This document shows, in pieces, positions 36,257 through 45,752 of a stretch of 64,000 bases of DNA (positions are counted from its first letter, which is position 1; every line of letters starts with the position of its first letter). A model generated the notes under the pieces. It was not told the origin of the DNA. It ran no database searches and saw only the letters and a program-made list of their open reading frames with translations. The stretch is from Pseudaminobacter sp040049255 (GTDB lineage: Bacteria; Pseudomonadota; Alphaproteobacteria; Rhizobiales; Rhizobiaceae): the NCBI RefSeq assembly GCF_040049255.1, contig NZ_JBDZDR010000003.1, positions 372,001 through 436,000 of the forward strand. The letters run 5' to 3'. The translations under genes were made by a program, and so were the position numbers.

Positions 36257-37912
36257 CTATCGCCCGGCCGCATGCCTTCCGGCGGCGCGGCCCGAAAAAA
36301 TGCAGCCGCCAAGGAACGTGCCTTCCAGCGCGTTGTAGCCGTGGTAGCCCCCGCCGCCGAAGCCGGCCACCTCGCCCGCCGCATAAAGGCCGGGAATCGG
36401 CTCGCCGGCCGCATCCAGCACCTGCGCGTTGAGATTGGTGTGCAGCCCGCCCAGCGTCTTGCGGGTGAGGAAGTTGAGCCGCACGGCGATCAATGGGCCG
36501 TTGGCCGGATCGAGGATCTTGTGCGGCCTGGCCGTGCGCACCAGGCGGTCGCCGAGATAGTTGCGCGCGCCGCGTATGGCGGTTACCTGCGCATCCTTCG
36601 AGAACGGATTGTCGATTTCCCGGTCGCGCGCCTCGATCTGGTTACGCAGATGGTCGTGGTCGATCAGTTGCTCGCCTGTCAGCGCGTTCATGCCCTCCAC
36701 CAGATCGCGAAGATTGTCGCGCACCACAAAATCCTCGCCGTGCTGCTTGAAGGCTTCCACCGGCGGCGGCGCGCCGGCCCCGCGCCGGCTTTTCAGCACC
36801 GCGCGCCAGCTCTTGGACGTAAAATCCGGGTTCTGCTCGGAGCCCGAAAGCGCGAACTCCTTCTTGATGATTTTTTGGGTCAGCACGAACCAGGAATAGT
36901 CTTGGCCCGTCGCCAAAATCGCCTTCAGCGTCGACAGCGTGTCGAAGCCGGGCAGGCACGGCGCAGCCAGCCGGTTGCCCCGCGCGTCGAACCACAGCGA
37001 CGACGGCCCGGGCAGGATGCGGATGCCGTGGTTCGGCCAGATCGGCGCCCAGTTCTTCACGCCCTCGGTGTAGTGCCACATGCGGTCGCCATTGATGACC
37101 GAAGCACCCGCTTCCTGTGCAATCGCCACCATGCGCCCGTCGACATGATGCGGCACGCCGGCGACCATGTTCTTCGGCGGGGGCCCGAGGCGTTCCCGCG
37201 GCCAGTTCTGCCGCACCAGCTCGAAATTGCCGCCGATGCCGCCGGGGGTGACCAGCACCGCGCCAGCGCTGAACTCGAATTCGCCGACCGTGCCGCGCCC
37301 GGACTTTTGGCCGCGCTCCACGGTGGACGGTTCGAGGATTTCGCCGGCGATGCCGGTGATCGCGCCATTGGTCCTGATCAGTCGGCTGGCCTGATGTCGG
37401 AACTTCAGCTCGATCCGCTCCGCCGAGGTGTGTTCGCGCACGCGTCGCAAGAACGGTTCCAGCACGCCGGGGCCCGTGCCCCAGGTGATATGGAAGCGCG
37501 GCACGGAGTTGCCGTGGCCGGTGGCCAGCGCGCCGCCCCGCTCGGCCCAGCCCACCACCGGAAACCAGCGCATGCCCTGCGCGTGCAGCCAGGGGCGCAT
37601 TTCGCCGGCCGCGAAGTCGATGAAAGCTTCGGCCACCTTGCGCGGCCAAAAGTCCTCCGGCCGGTCGAACTGCGCCGAGCCCAGCCAGTCCTGCAGCGCA
37701 AGCTCGCGGCTGTCCCTGATGCGCATGCGGCGCTGCTCGGGACTGTCGACGAAGAACAGTCCGCCCAGCGACCAGAAGGCCTGGCCGCCGAGCGAGTTTT
37801 CGCCTTCCTGTTCGAGGATGATCACCCGCTTGCCGGCATCCGCCAGCTCGGCCGCTGCCACCAGTCCGGCCAGCCCGCCGCCCACGACGATCGCATCCGC
37901 CTGCTCCGCCAT
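36257..37912 (-). CDS. FAD-binding dehydrogenase (KstD / fumarate-reductase-like flavoprotein)
   Basis: A 551-residue flavoprotein. The FAD Rossmann motif is AIVVGGGLAGLVAAAELADAG followed by ILEQEGENSLGGQAFWSLGG. The C-terminal FAD loop is LYAAGEVAGFGGGGYHGYNA. It is close to proteins annotated as FAD-binding dehydrogenases of the 3-ketosteroid dehydrogenase group. True steroid activity is unlikely to be inferable, and no sterol genes lie nearby. The start at 37912 follows AAAAGGAT. It ends back-to-back with the exporter gene: the two stop codons read TAGCTA at 36254-36259 with no spacer. Confidence 0.87.
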   Translation of the reverse strand: MAEQADAIVVGGGLAGLVAAAELADAGKRVIILEQEGENSLGGQAFWSLGGLFFVDSPEQRRMRIRDSRELALQDWLGSAQFDRPEDFWPRKVAEAFIDFAAGEMRPWLHAQGMRWFPVVGWAERGGALATGHGNSVPRFHITWGTGPGVLEPFLRRVREHTSAERIELKFRHQASRLIRTNGAITGIAGEILEPSTVERGQKSGRGTVGEFEFSAGAVLVTPGGIGGNFELVRQNWPRERLGPPPKNMVAGVPHHVDGRMVAIAQEAGASVINGDRMWHYTEGVKNWAPIWPNHGIRILPGPSSLWFDARGNRLAAPCLPGFDTLSTLKAILATGQDYSWFVLTQKIIKKEFALSGSEQNPDFTSKSWRAVLKSRRGAGAPPPVEAFKQHGEDFVVRDNLRDLVEGMNALTGEQLIDHDHLRNQIEARDREIDNPFSKDAQVTAIRGARNYLGDRLVRTARPHKILDPANGPLIAVRLNFLTRKTLGGLHTNLNAQVLDAAGEPIPGLYAAGEVAGFGGGGYHGYNALEGTFLGGCIFSGRAAGRHAAGR

Positions 37913-38055
37913 CCTTTTGGTCTCCCTCACCTCACGGCCAGTTTCGGCGAAAGGCGGGGGAGATCAAGCGGGAAAATGGGGAGGGCACTTTCGCCGGCGC
38001 AACGCCCGCAAGGCAGGGGACAATCGCATATGGATCGTGATTGACCGGCCTTGTA

Positions 38056-38193
38056 CCCCCACCCCTAACCCCTCCCCACAAGGGGGAGGGGGACGATCTC
38101 GTCATCATGGTCACCAAAAACGGTGAAGATTGGTGCTGGAGGCAGTCCAACGAAGTTCCCCTCCCCCTTGTGGGGAGGGGTAGGGGTGGGGGG
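38056..38193. repeat. Long inverted repeat with 63-bp loop
   Basis: The left arm 38056-38092 (containing CCCCTCCCCACAAGGGGGAG) and the right arm 38156-38193 (containing CTCCCCCTTGTGGGGAGGGG) are near-perfect reverse complements over about 37 bp. A 63-bp segment separates them that has no repeat of its own. Same GC-rich style as the element at 1091-1231. It lies between the M32 peptidase and the flavoprotein. The rest of the 367-bp gap holds nothing else I recognise. Confidence 0.85.
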
Positions 38194-38279
38194 CCTTTCA
38201 AATGCGATTGCCCCGCCCGCAAGGCAGGGGGCGAGGAAACGCCAAGCGCCGGAGGGTATTCTTCGTCCCGATCGGGGCA

Positions 38280-39764
<1,485 letters not shown>

Positions 39765-39837
39765 GGTGCCTCCGGACTTTCTGCTGGTCGGAGAGGAACA
39801 CCAACGCGCCGCGGCATGCAAGCCCCGGCGCAGCGCC

Positions 39838-40866
39838 TCAGCGCTCCGTCAGCTTCAGCTCGATGCGGCGGTTGCGCGAGCGCGCCTCGTCGGTGCCGGC
39901 CGCGTCCAGCGGCTGGTATTCGCCGAAGCCGGCGGCCACCAGCCGGTTGGCCGGCACGCCGTTCTCGATCAGGAATTTCACCACCGAGGTCGCGCGGGCC
40001 GAAGAGAGCTCCCAGTTGTCGCGATAGCGCCCGGCGCCTGAAAGCGGGCGGTCGTCGGTGTGGCCGTCCACGCGCAGCACCCAGTTGATCTCGGGCGGAA
40101 TTTCCTTCTGCAGGTCGATGATGGCGTCGGCCAGCTTCTTCATCTCGGTGCGGCCGGCATCGTTGATGACCTCGGAGCCGACCGGAAACAGCACTTCCGA
40201 CTGGAAGACGAAACGGTCGCCGACGATGCGGATGTTCTCGCGATCCGACAGGATTTCGCGCAGGCGGCCGAAGAAGTCGGAGCGATAGCGGTTCAACTCC
40301 TGCACCCGCTGCGCCAGCGCCACGTTGAGCCGCTTTCCGAGGTCGGCGATCTTGGTGTTGGATTCGCGATCCTTGGCCTCGGAGGCTTCCAGCGCCTGTT
40401 CCAGCGCGCCGATCTGCTTGCGTAGCGCAGCGATCTGCTGGTTCAGCAGTTCGACCTGCGACAGCGCCCGCTGGCTGACCTGGCGCTGCTCGTCCAGTTC
40501 GCCGCTCAGCGAGCCGATGCGTGCTTCGGCTGCCGCGCCGGCGCCCGAGCCCTGCGCCAGAAGCTGCTCCAGCCGGCTCTTTTCTGATTCCATGGCCGAA
40601 AGCGATGCCTGCAGGTTGGCCAGCGAATCCTGCGCGTCCTGGCTGTTGGATTTTTCCAGCGCCAGAAGCTGCGTCAGCTCGTTGATCTGCGAGTTGAGGC
40701 GGTTCAACACCTCGTCCTTGCCGGTGATCTCGCGGCTGAGCAGGAACTGCGCCAGCACGAAGACGGAAAGCAGGAACATGATGGCCAGGAGCAGCGTCGA
40801 CAGCGCGTCGACGAAGCCCGGCCAGTAGTCGATGCGGCGGTCGCTGCGCCGGCGGCTCAGCGCCAT
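39838..40866 (-). CDS. MotB/OmpA-like peptidoglycan-binding motor subunit
   Basis: A 342-residue inner-membrane protein. A short basic head precedes one membrane segment (GFVDALSTLLLAIMFLLSVFVL) whose Asp20 aligns with the proton-carrying Asp of MotB. Residues 45-165 form a long coiled coil. Residues 205-342 form an OmpA domain (FQSEVLFPVGSEVINDAGRT; VDGHTDDRPLSGAGRYRDNW; GFGEYQPLDA; RSRNRRIELKL) that should bind peptidoglycan. One base separates it from the MotA-like gene upstream, so the two form a complex-encoding pair. Not a flagellar stator by context: no flagellar genes are near. Confidence 0.88.
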   Translation of the reverse strand: MALSRRRSDRRIDYWPGFVDALSTLLLAIMFLLSVFVLAQFLLSREITGKDEVLNRLNSQINELTQLLALEKSNSQDAQDSLANLQASLSAMESEKSRLEQLLAQGSGAGAAAEARIGSLSGELDEQRQVSQRALSQVELLNQQIAALRKQIGALEQALEASEAKDRESNTKIADLGKRLNVALAQRVQELNRYRSDFFGRLREILSDRENIRIVGDRFVFQSEVLFPVGSEVINDAGRTEMKKLADAIIDLQKEIPPEINWVLRVDGHTDDRPLSGAGRYRDNWELSSARATSVVKFLIENGVPANRLVAAGFGEYQPLDAAGTDEARSRNRRIELKLTER

Positions 40867-40867
40867 G

Positions 40868-41893
40868 TCAGCTGTGCTCCCTCGTCTTCAAGGCTTCGGC
40901 GATCTTTTCCAGCGTCGCCCGCATCGCCTGCTGTTCCTGCGACTGCGCCTCCACCCAGTCGCGCATGATCTGCTGTTCGGAGCGCATGTTCTTCACAAGG
41001 CCGGAAATGCCGTCGGCCAGATTGGCCATGGCGGTGGCCACGCGCGGGCTGGAGCCGCCGCTTTCCTGAAGGCTGTGCAACCGCTCGGCCAGCACGCGGA
41101 GCTCTTCGGAGGAGCCGGCATGGACGGGCTCGGCCACGGGCTGGATGTCGGAGGAGAGATCGGTGACCGAGGACAGCCAGTTTTCAAGCTCGGTGTAGAA
41201 CCGCGTCTGCGCCCGGCCCGATTGCAGATCGAGGAAGCCCAGCACCAGCGAGCCGGCGAGGCCGAACAGCGATGACGAGAAGGCCGTGCCCATGCCGGCC
41301 AACGGCGCGGCAAGGCCGGCCTTCAGCGCATCGAGCACGGCTGCGGTGTCGCCGCTGCCGGGGTCCAGCGACTGGATCGTGTCGCCGATCGAGCCGATCG
41401 TGTGCAACAGGCCCCAGAAGGTGCCGAGCAGGCCCAGAAACACCAGAAGCCCGATCAGATAGCGCGAGATGTCGCGGCTTTCGTCGAGGCGCGTGGCGAT
41501 CGAGTCCAGCATCGTGCGCATCGAGTTTGTCGAGAGCGCGGTTGAGGACGAGCGGCCGAGCAGCGCCTTCATCGGCGCCAGCAGCACCGGCGTCGTGGTT
41601 TCCGAGCCGGCGCGGAAGGAATTCACCCAGCGCACCTCACGAAACAGCCGCGTCACCTGCAGGAACGCCAGCAGAATGCCGATCAGGAGCACGCCCAGGA
41701 TCAGCCCGTTCAGGCCGGGATTGGTCGCGAAGGCCGATGAAATCTGCCGGGTCAGGATCGCCGCGATGAAAGCGACGATGGCCAGGAACACCAGCATCGA
41801 CAGGAGGAATACCTGCGGGCTCGACAGCTTGTGCGGGTCGTAGTTCGCCGCCTCGGCAGCTTCTCCCGTTCCGATTTGTCTCAGCAACGCCAT
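40868..41893 (-). CDS. MotA/TolQ/ExbB-family proton channel protein
   Basis: A 341-residue membrane protein. Membrane segments lie at about 28-48 (VFLLSMLVFLAIVAFIAAIL), 60-82 (GLILGVLLIGILLAFLQV), 145-165 (YLIGLLVFLGLLGTFWGLL) and 200-222 (GTAFSSSLFGLAGSLVLGF). The last two carry the Gly/Ser-rich packing of MotA/TolQ channels. The C-terminal 120 residues are helical and cytosolic. The ATG at 41893 is preferred over a GTG two codons upstream. Partner of the OmpA-like gene one base downstream. Annotated in rhizobia as flagellar motor protein MotA, but the true motA lies in flagellar clusters; the function of this pair is not established. Confidence 0.86.
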   Translation of the reverse strand: MALLRQIGTGEAAEAANYDPHKLSSPQVFLLSMLVFLAIVAFIAAILTRQISSAFATNPGLNGLILGVLLIGILLAFLQVTRLFREVRWVNSFRAGSETTTPVLLAPMKALLGRSSSTALSTNSMRTMLDSIATRLDESRDISRYLIGLLVFLGLLGTFWGLLHTIGSIGDTIQSLDPGSGDTAAVLDALKAGLAAPLAGMGTAFSSSLFGLAGSLVLGFLDLQSGRAQTRFYTELENWLSSVTDLSSDIQPVAEPVHAGSSEELRVLAERLHSLQESGGSSPRVATAMANLADGISGLVKNMRSEQQIMRDWVEAQSQEQQAMRATLEKIAEALKTREHS

Positions 41894-42054
41894 GCGCACC
41901 CCGATTTTCCGATGGCTGGAGCTTTTCGGGCAGGCCGCGTCTCGCGCGTTCGCCTGCGCTCCAGGTCGTCAGTCCTTGTGAACCGCCGGGATGATCGCAC
42001 CCGCCGGGTCACCCGCCAAACTGCCTGTGACTCTAAACGGAAATGTGACGAAAT

Positions 42055-42091
42055 TGAAAGCCGCTTCCTGCTCCGGGGCGAGGAAAGCGGC
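42055..42091 (-). terminator. Terminator after suhB
   Basis: On the minus strand GCCGCTTTCCT...AGGAAGCGGC forms a 10-bp stem with one bulge, followed by TTTCAATTTC, about 100 bp after the suhB stop. It separates efp-suhB from the motor pair. Confidence 0.6.
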
Positions 42092-42192
42092 ATTGCAGGC
42101 CTTCGGTCGTGGGCTGCGACGTCTCGAGGGCGGCGTTTCACCGCCATACGGTCGCGCGGGCCCATGTTCTGCCCGCCCGCGCCGCCGCAGGA

Positions 42193-42993
42193 TCAGCGTG
42201 TCGTCACCGGCTTCTTCAGCGTCTTCAGCAGCGCGCGGTGGATCGCCTCGTTGCCGGCCACGATGGTGCCGTTGTCCAGCATGTTGCTGCCGCCCTGCTT
42301 GTCGGAGACGAAGCCGCCGGCCTCGCGGATCATCAGGATTCCTGCCGCCATGTCCCAGGGGGCCAGCGGCTCTTCCCAGAAGCCGTCGAGGCGGCCGGCG
42401 GCGACATAGGCAAGGTCGAGGGCGGCGGCACCGATGCGGCGGATGCCCGCCGTCTCGCCCATCACGTTGCGCAGCTCGACCAGGAAGTGGCCGTGATGGC
42501 CGCGGCCCAGATGCGGAATGCCGGTGCCGACGACCGCGTCGGAAAGCTTGGTCCGGCCCGCCACCCTCAGGCGGCGGTCGTTGAGGAAGGCCCCGCCGCC
42601 GCGCTCGGCGGTGTAGAGCTCGTCCATCGCCGGATTGTAGATCACGCCCGCGACGATCTGGCCCTGCCGCTCGAGCGCGATGGAAATCGCGAACATCGGC
42701 AGGCCGTGCAGGAAGTTGGTGGTGCCGTCCAGCGGGTCGACGATCCAGCGGTGCTGGTCGTCCTCGCCTTCGACGACGCCGCGCTCCTCCATCAGGAAGG
42801 AGTAGCCGGGCCGCGCCCGCGACAACTCGGCGTGGATGATCTCCTCGGCCTTGCGGTCGGCCTGGCTGACATAATCGCCGGGGCCCTTCAGCGAGACCTG
42901 CAGGTTCTGCACCTCGCCGAAGTCGCGCGCCAGCGAGCGTCCGGCCTTCATCGCGGCCTGGACCATGACATTGAGAATCGCCGAACGCGCCAT
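42193..42993 (-). CDS. suhB: Inositol monophosphatase family protein
   Basis: A 266-residue Mg-dependent phosphatase. Metal-binding motifs: FLMEERG (Glu), WIVDPLDGTTNFLHGLPMFA, and PWDMAAGILMIREAGG near the C-terminus. In bacteria SuhB also joins ribosomal RNA antitermination complexes. Its stop precedes a terminator, and its start lies 23 bp after efp, so efp-suhB is an operon. The pairing of suhB with efp is usual in rhizobia. Confidence 0.94.
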   Translation of the reverse strand: MARSAILNVMVQAAMKAGRSLARDFGEVQNLQVSLKGPGDYVSQADRKAEEIIHAELSRARPGYSFLMEERGVVEGEDDQHRWIVDPLDGTTNFLHGLPMFAISIALERQGQIVAGVIYNPAMDELYTAERGGGAFLNDRRLRVAGRTKLSDAVVGTGIPHLGRGHHGHFLVELRNVMGETAGIRRIGAAALDLAYVAAGRLDGFWEEPLAPWDMAAGILMIREAGGFVSDKQGGSNMLDNGTIVAGNEAIHRALLKTLKKPVTTR

Positions 42994-43016
42994 TTTTCCA
43001 GTCTCCGGCGCCGCGC

Positions 43017-43583
43017 TTAGTCTGCGCGGCGGATGTAGGTGATTTCGTTGGTGTCCACGATGATACGCTCGCCGGACTCGATGAAGGGCGGCACCAGAAC
43101 ACGAATGCCGTTCTCGAGCACGGCCGGCTTGTAGGACGAAGCGGCCGTCTGGCCCTTCACCACCGGGTCGGCTTCGGTGATGGTCAGCGTCACCTGGTCG
43201 GGAAGCGCAATGCCGATCGGCTTCTCTTCGTAGAGCTCGACAGTCACCATCATGCCGTCCTGCAGGAAGGCCGCGCGCTCGCCCACGAAATCCTTGTTGA
43301 GCTCGAGCTGCTCATAGCTCTCGGTGTCCATGAACACCAGCGATTCGCCCTGCTCGTAGAGGAACGAAAAGTCCTTCTGCTCGAGCCGCACCTTTTCGAC
43401 CGTCTCGGCGGAGCGGAAGCGCTCGTTGAGCTTGGTGCCGTTGATGAGGTTCTTCAGCTCGACCTGGTTGTAGGCGCCGCCCTTGCCGGGCTTCACGTGG
43501 TTGGTCTTGACCGCCACCCAAAGGCCGCCGTCATGCTCGATGACGTTGCCGGGACGGATTTCATTGCCGTTGATCTTGGCCAT
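43017..43583 (-). CDS. efp: Elongation factor P
   Basis: Relieves ribosome stalling at polyproline (188 residues). Three beta-barrel domains. The loop at the tRNA-like tip reads HVKPGKGGAYNQ with Lys34 at the site that is modified by EpmA in many species; no epmA is seen in this window. The C-terminal SSYKPAVLENGIRVLVPPFI and GERIIVDTNEITYIRRAD close the protein. The start at 43583 gives the family N-terminus MAKINGNEIRPGNVI; an upstream 31-codon extension is not conserved. Confidence 0.97.
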   Translation of the reverse strand: MAKINGNEIRPGNVIEHDGGLWVAVKTNHVKPGKGGAYNQVELKNLINGTKLNERFRSAETVEKVRLEQKDFSFLYEQGESLVFMDTESYEQLELNKDFVGERAAFLQDGMMVTVELYEEKPIGIALPDQVTLTITEADPVVKGQTAASSYKPAVLENGIRVLVPPFIESGERIIVDTNEITYIRRAD

Positions 43584-43744
43584 TGGTGCACTGTTCCGGA
43601 AAGATTGCCCGCCCGATCGGCGGTTTCGGGGCTTCCAAGACCACAATTTGTGTGGAGAGGCAAGAGACAGGCACAAAAGCGACGTGCTTGCCGATGCGTT
43701 TTTGATGCGATTGCGGCGGCTCGCCGGCCTGTCATTCGCGGTAA

Positions 43745-44815
43745 TCAGCGCAGCCGGTTGGCCCGGTAGAGCGCCTGCTTCAGCTCCTCGTCCGTCAGCC
43801 CGTCCAGAAGGTCGTCCATGACCGGGTCGGTCAGCCCGGCGCGCCGCGCCAATATGTACCAGGCTGCCGCAGTGACGGTGTCGGGATCGGTGCCCAACCC
43901 GTTCATGTAGAGCTTGGCGAGCCGGTTCTGGGCCGCCACATTGCCGCCGGCGGCGGCGCGCAGCATCCAGGAAAAGCCCGCCTTTTCCTCGCGGGGGCCG
44001 CCGCGCCCGCTCACCATCCAGGTGCCGAGGTCGAGCTGTGCGGTGTCGTAGCCCTGGCGCGCGGCCAGAACCAGCCAGCGCCGGGCCTCGGCGTCATCGT
44101 GCTTCTTGCCGCCGACGCCATTGGCGTAGAGTTGAGACATGGCATATTGCGCGTCCGCCAGGCCGGCCTGCGCGGCGCGCTCGTAATAGACGGCGGCTTC
44201 CTCGAGCCCCTTGGCGCCCGCGTCGCGCGCCACCAGCATCTGCGCAAAGTTGAACTGCGCCAGCCGGTTGCCCGCTTCGGCCGCCGACTGCATTAGCGCA
44301 AAGGCGGCCTTGGGGTCCTTCTTGACGAGGCTGCCGTCGAGCAGCATCAGCGCATATTGGAACTGGGCTTCGGGAACACCCTGCTCGGCGGCCAGCCTGT
44401 ACCACTTGGCCGCTTCCTTGTTGTTGCGCGCCACGCCCAGCCCGCGCGAGAGGATTTCGGCCACCAGCGTCTGCGCGGCGGCATTTCCGGCTTCCGCGCG
44501 CGTCATCGCCAGGTTGTAGGCCGTCTTGTAGAGGCCGCGCTGGAAGGCACCGTAGGCCGGGTCGGTCTTGGCGCCTCCGAAACGGTCCTGGTCCGGCTCG
44601 CTGCCGGTAGCCTTCCCGCCGAAACGCTGGGGGTCGAACGCGTCCGTGGGCGTCGGCAGCGGCGTCATCTCCTTCGGAGCCGGCGTCGTGGTGGGCAACG
44701 TCTTCTGTTCCGCCGGCGCGCCGGCGGTCTCCTGCGCCAGCGTGGCCGACGGGAACGCCGCCAGCATCAGTGCCAGGAAAAGCGCGGGGCCGGAGTATCT
44801 CGAAGCTGTCACCAT
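43745..44815 (-). CDS. Exported Sel1-repeat protein
   Basis: A 356-residue secreted protein. Signal peptide MVTASRYSGPALFLALMLAAFPSATLA, then a Pro/Thr-rich stretch, then six or so Sel1-type repeats of about 36 residues (AAQTLVAEILSRGLGVARNN; AQFQYALMLLDGSLVKKDPK; AQYAMSQLYANGVGGKKHDD; AQNRLAKLYMNGLGTDPDTV). Sel1 repeats act as protein-protein scaffolds. GGAGG before 44815 fixes the start; the frame is open for another 136 codons upstream but these are a shadow of the ThiE-like gene. It is 11 bp downstream of that gene, probably one operon. Confidence 0.9.
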   Translation of the reverse strand: MVTASRYSGPALFLALMLAAFPSATLAQETAGAPAEQKTLPTTTPAPKEMTPLPTPTDAFDPQRFGGKATGSEPDQDRFGGAKTDPAYGAFQRGLYKTAYNLAMTRAEAGNAAAQTLVAEILSRGLGVARNNKEAAKWYRLAAEQGVPEAQFQYALMLLDGSLVKKDPKAAFALMQSAAEAGNRLAQFNFAQMLVARDAGAKGLEEAAVYYERAAQAGLADAQYAMSQLYANGVGGKKHDDAEARRWLVLAARQGYDTAQLDLGTWMVSGRGGPREEKAGFSWMLRAAAGGNVAAQNRLAKLYMNGLGTDPDTVTAAAWYILARRAGLTDPVMDDLLDGLTDEELKQALYRANRLR

Positions 44816-44826
44816 CGGTTCCTCCG

Positions 44827-45498
44827 CTAATCGGACTCGACGAAGAAGCGCGGCGCGGTTTCGTCGAGCACGGCGTTGGCTTTCTCGATCGCCTGTTTCG
44901 GGTCGATGCCATCGCCGAAGACCGCGCTTGACAGCGCCACGAACTCCGCGCCGGTCGCGGCCACCGCTTCCACCGAGGCAATGTCGGAGCCCGCCATCAC
45001 GATGCAGGGAATTTCGACCATTTCCGCCCACCAGCGCCCGAGCGCCAGGTTGCGGTTGTGCGGCTCGGGCTTGTTGTCGTAGCCGAAGCGGCCGAAGAAC
45101 ATGTAGTCGGGGCGCGCCTCGCCAAGTTCCAGCGCCTCGTCGCGCGTCTTGGCGCCGCCGGCGCCCACCATCATCTTCGCCTGGTGGCGCTCGATCGCCT
45201 CTTCCAGATCCTCCCGCCCGCATTCCAGGTGAATGCCGTCAGCGCCCACCCGCCCGGCAACGCGGGTGTCATCGGCAATGACCACCGCGATGCCCGCGTT
45301 CTGCGCCACGGGAACGATGCGCGCGGCAAAGGCCTGGAAAGCGGCTTCGTCGCGGCCGAAAGCCGGCACTATGAGCGAGGCGATGTCGCCGCCGGCTATC
45401 GCCTGGCGAAGCCGCGCTTCGAACTGCTCCGGCGTCTCGCCGGCGGGGGCGATCAGCACGATGCGGCAGCGGTTGGGCGTGGTGGCTTCGGTCATCAT
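44827..45498 (-). CDS. ThiE-like (thiamine phosphate synthase family) protein, divergent
   Basis: A 223-residue TIM-barrel protein resembling thiamine phosphate synthase: IAVVIADDTRVAGRVGADGIHLECG, DYMFFGRFGYDNKPEPHNRN, IPCIVMAGSDIASVEAVAATGAEFVALSSAVF. Against true ThiE, the pyrophosphate-binding HLGQxD is replaced by HLECGRED, and the TxTK motif after the GADY-like strand is absent (FGRFGYDNKPE instead). It may therefore have lost or changed activity. The start is one of two adjacent ATGs (45498 or 45495). It heads an operon with the Sel1-repeat protein. Confidence 0.8.
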   Translation of the reverse strand: MMTEATTPNRCRIVLIAPAGETPEQFEARLRQAIAGGDIASLIVPAFGRDEAAFQAFAARIVPVAQNAGIAVVIADDTRVAGRVGADGIHLECGREDLEEAIERHQAKMMVGAGGAKTRDEALELGEARPDYMFFGRFGYDNKPEPHNRNLALGRWWAEMVEIPCIVMAGSDIASVEAVAATGAEFVALSSAVFGDGIDPKQAIEKANAVLDETAPRFFVESD

Positions 45499-45752
45499 GG
45501 CGTTCCGGTGTTCAGGCCCCATGCAGGGCGATCATGGTTGGATTTTGGCATAGTTGAAGACAGGCGGCTTGAACAGCCGGACATCTTGGCCTGCGGCCGT
45601 CGCCATTGTTTCAGGCTCTTAACCATTTTTGAGGGTACAAGCCCGAACCCCACCTTCTTATAGCCGTTTCTCCGTCTTAGAGCACAGCCCGAAATGGCAT
45701 GCATCACCGCCAAGTGCGCTGGCTGTCGGAATTGTAACATGCATAAGGCTTC

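Noticed and set aside
36272..38044. 590-codon plus-strand frame opposite the flavoprotein gene
   Set aside because: Antisense shadow typical of high-GC genes. The minus strand carries intact FAD-binding motifs.
39838..41893. Possible Zorya-type anti-phage defence (ZorA/ZorB-like motor pair)
   Set aside because: The pair resembles ZorA/ZorB in layout, but no ZorC, ZorD or ZorE gene is present. The neighbours are housekeeping genes (efp, suhB, M32 peptidase), a context that appears usual for rhizobia.
43745..45223. A single 492-residue protein covering both the Sel1 and ThiE-like regions
   Set aside because: The N-terminal 136 residues are an out-of-frame shadow of the ThiE-like gene. The Sel1 protein has its own GGAGG and signal peptide at 44815.
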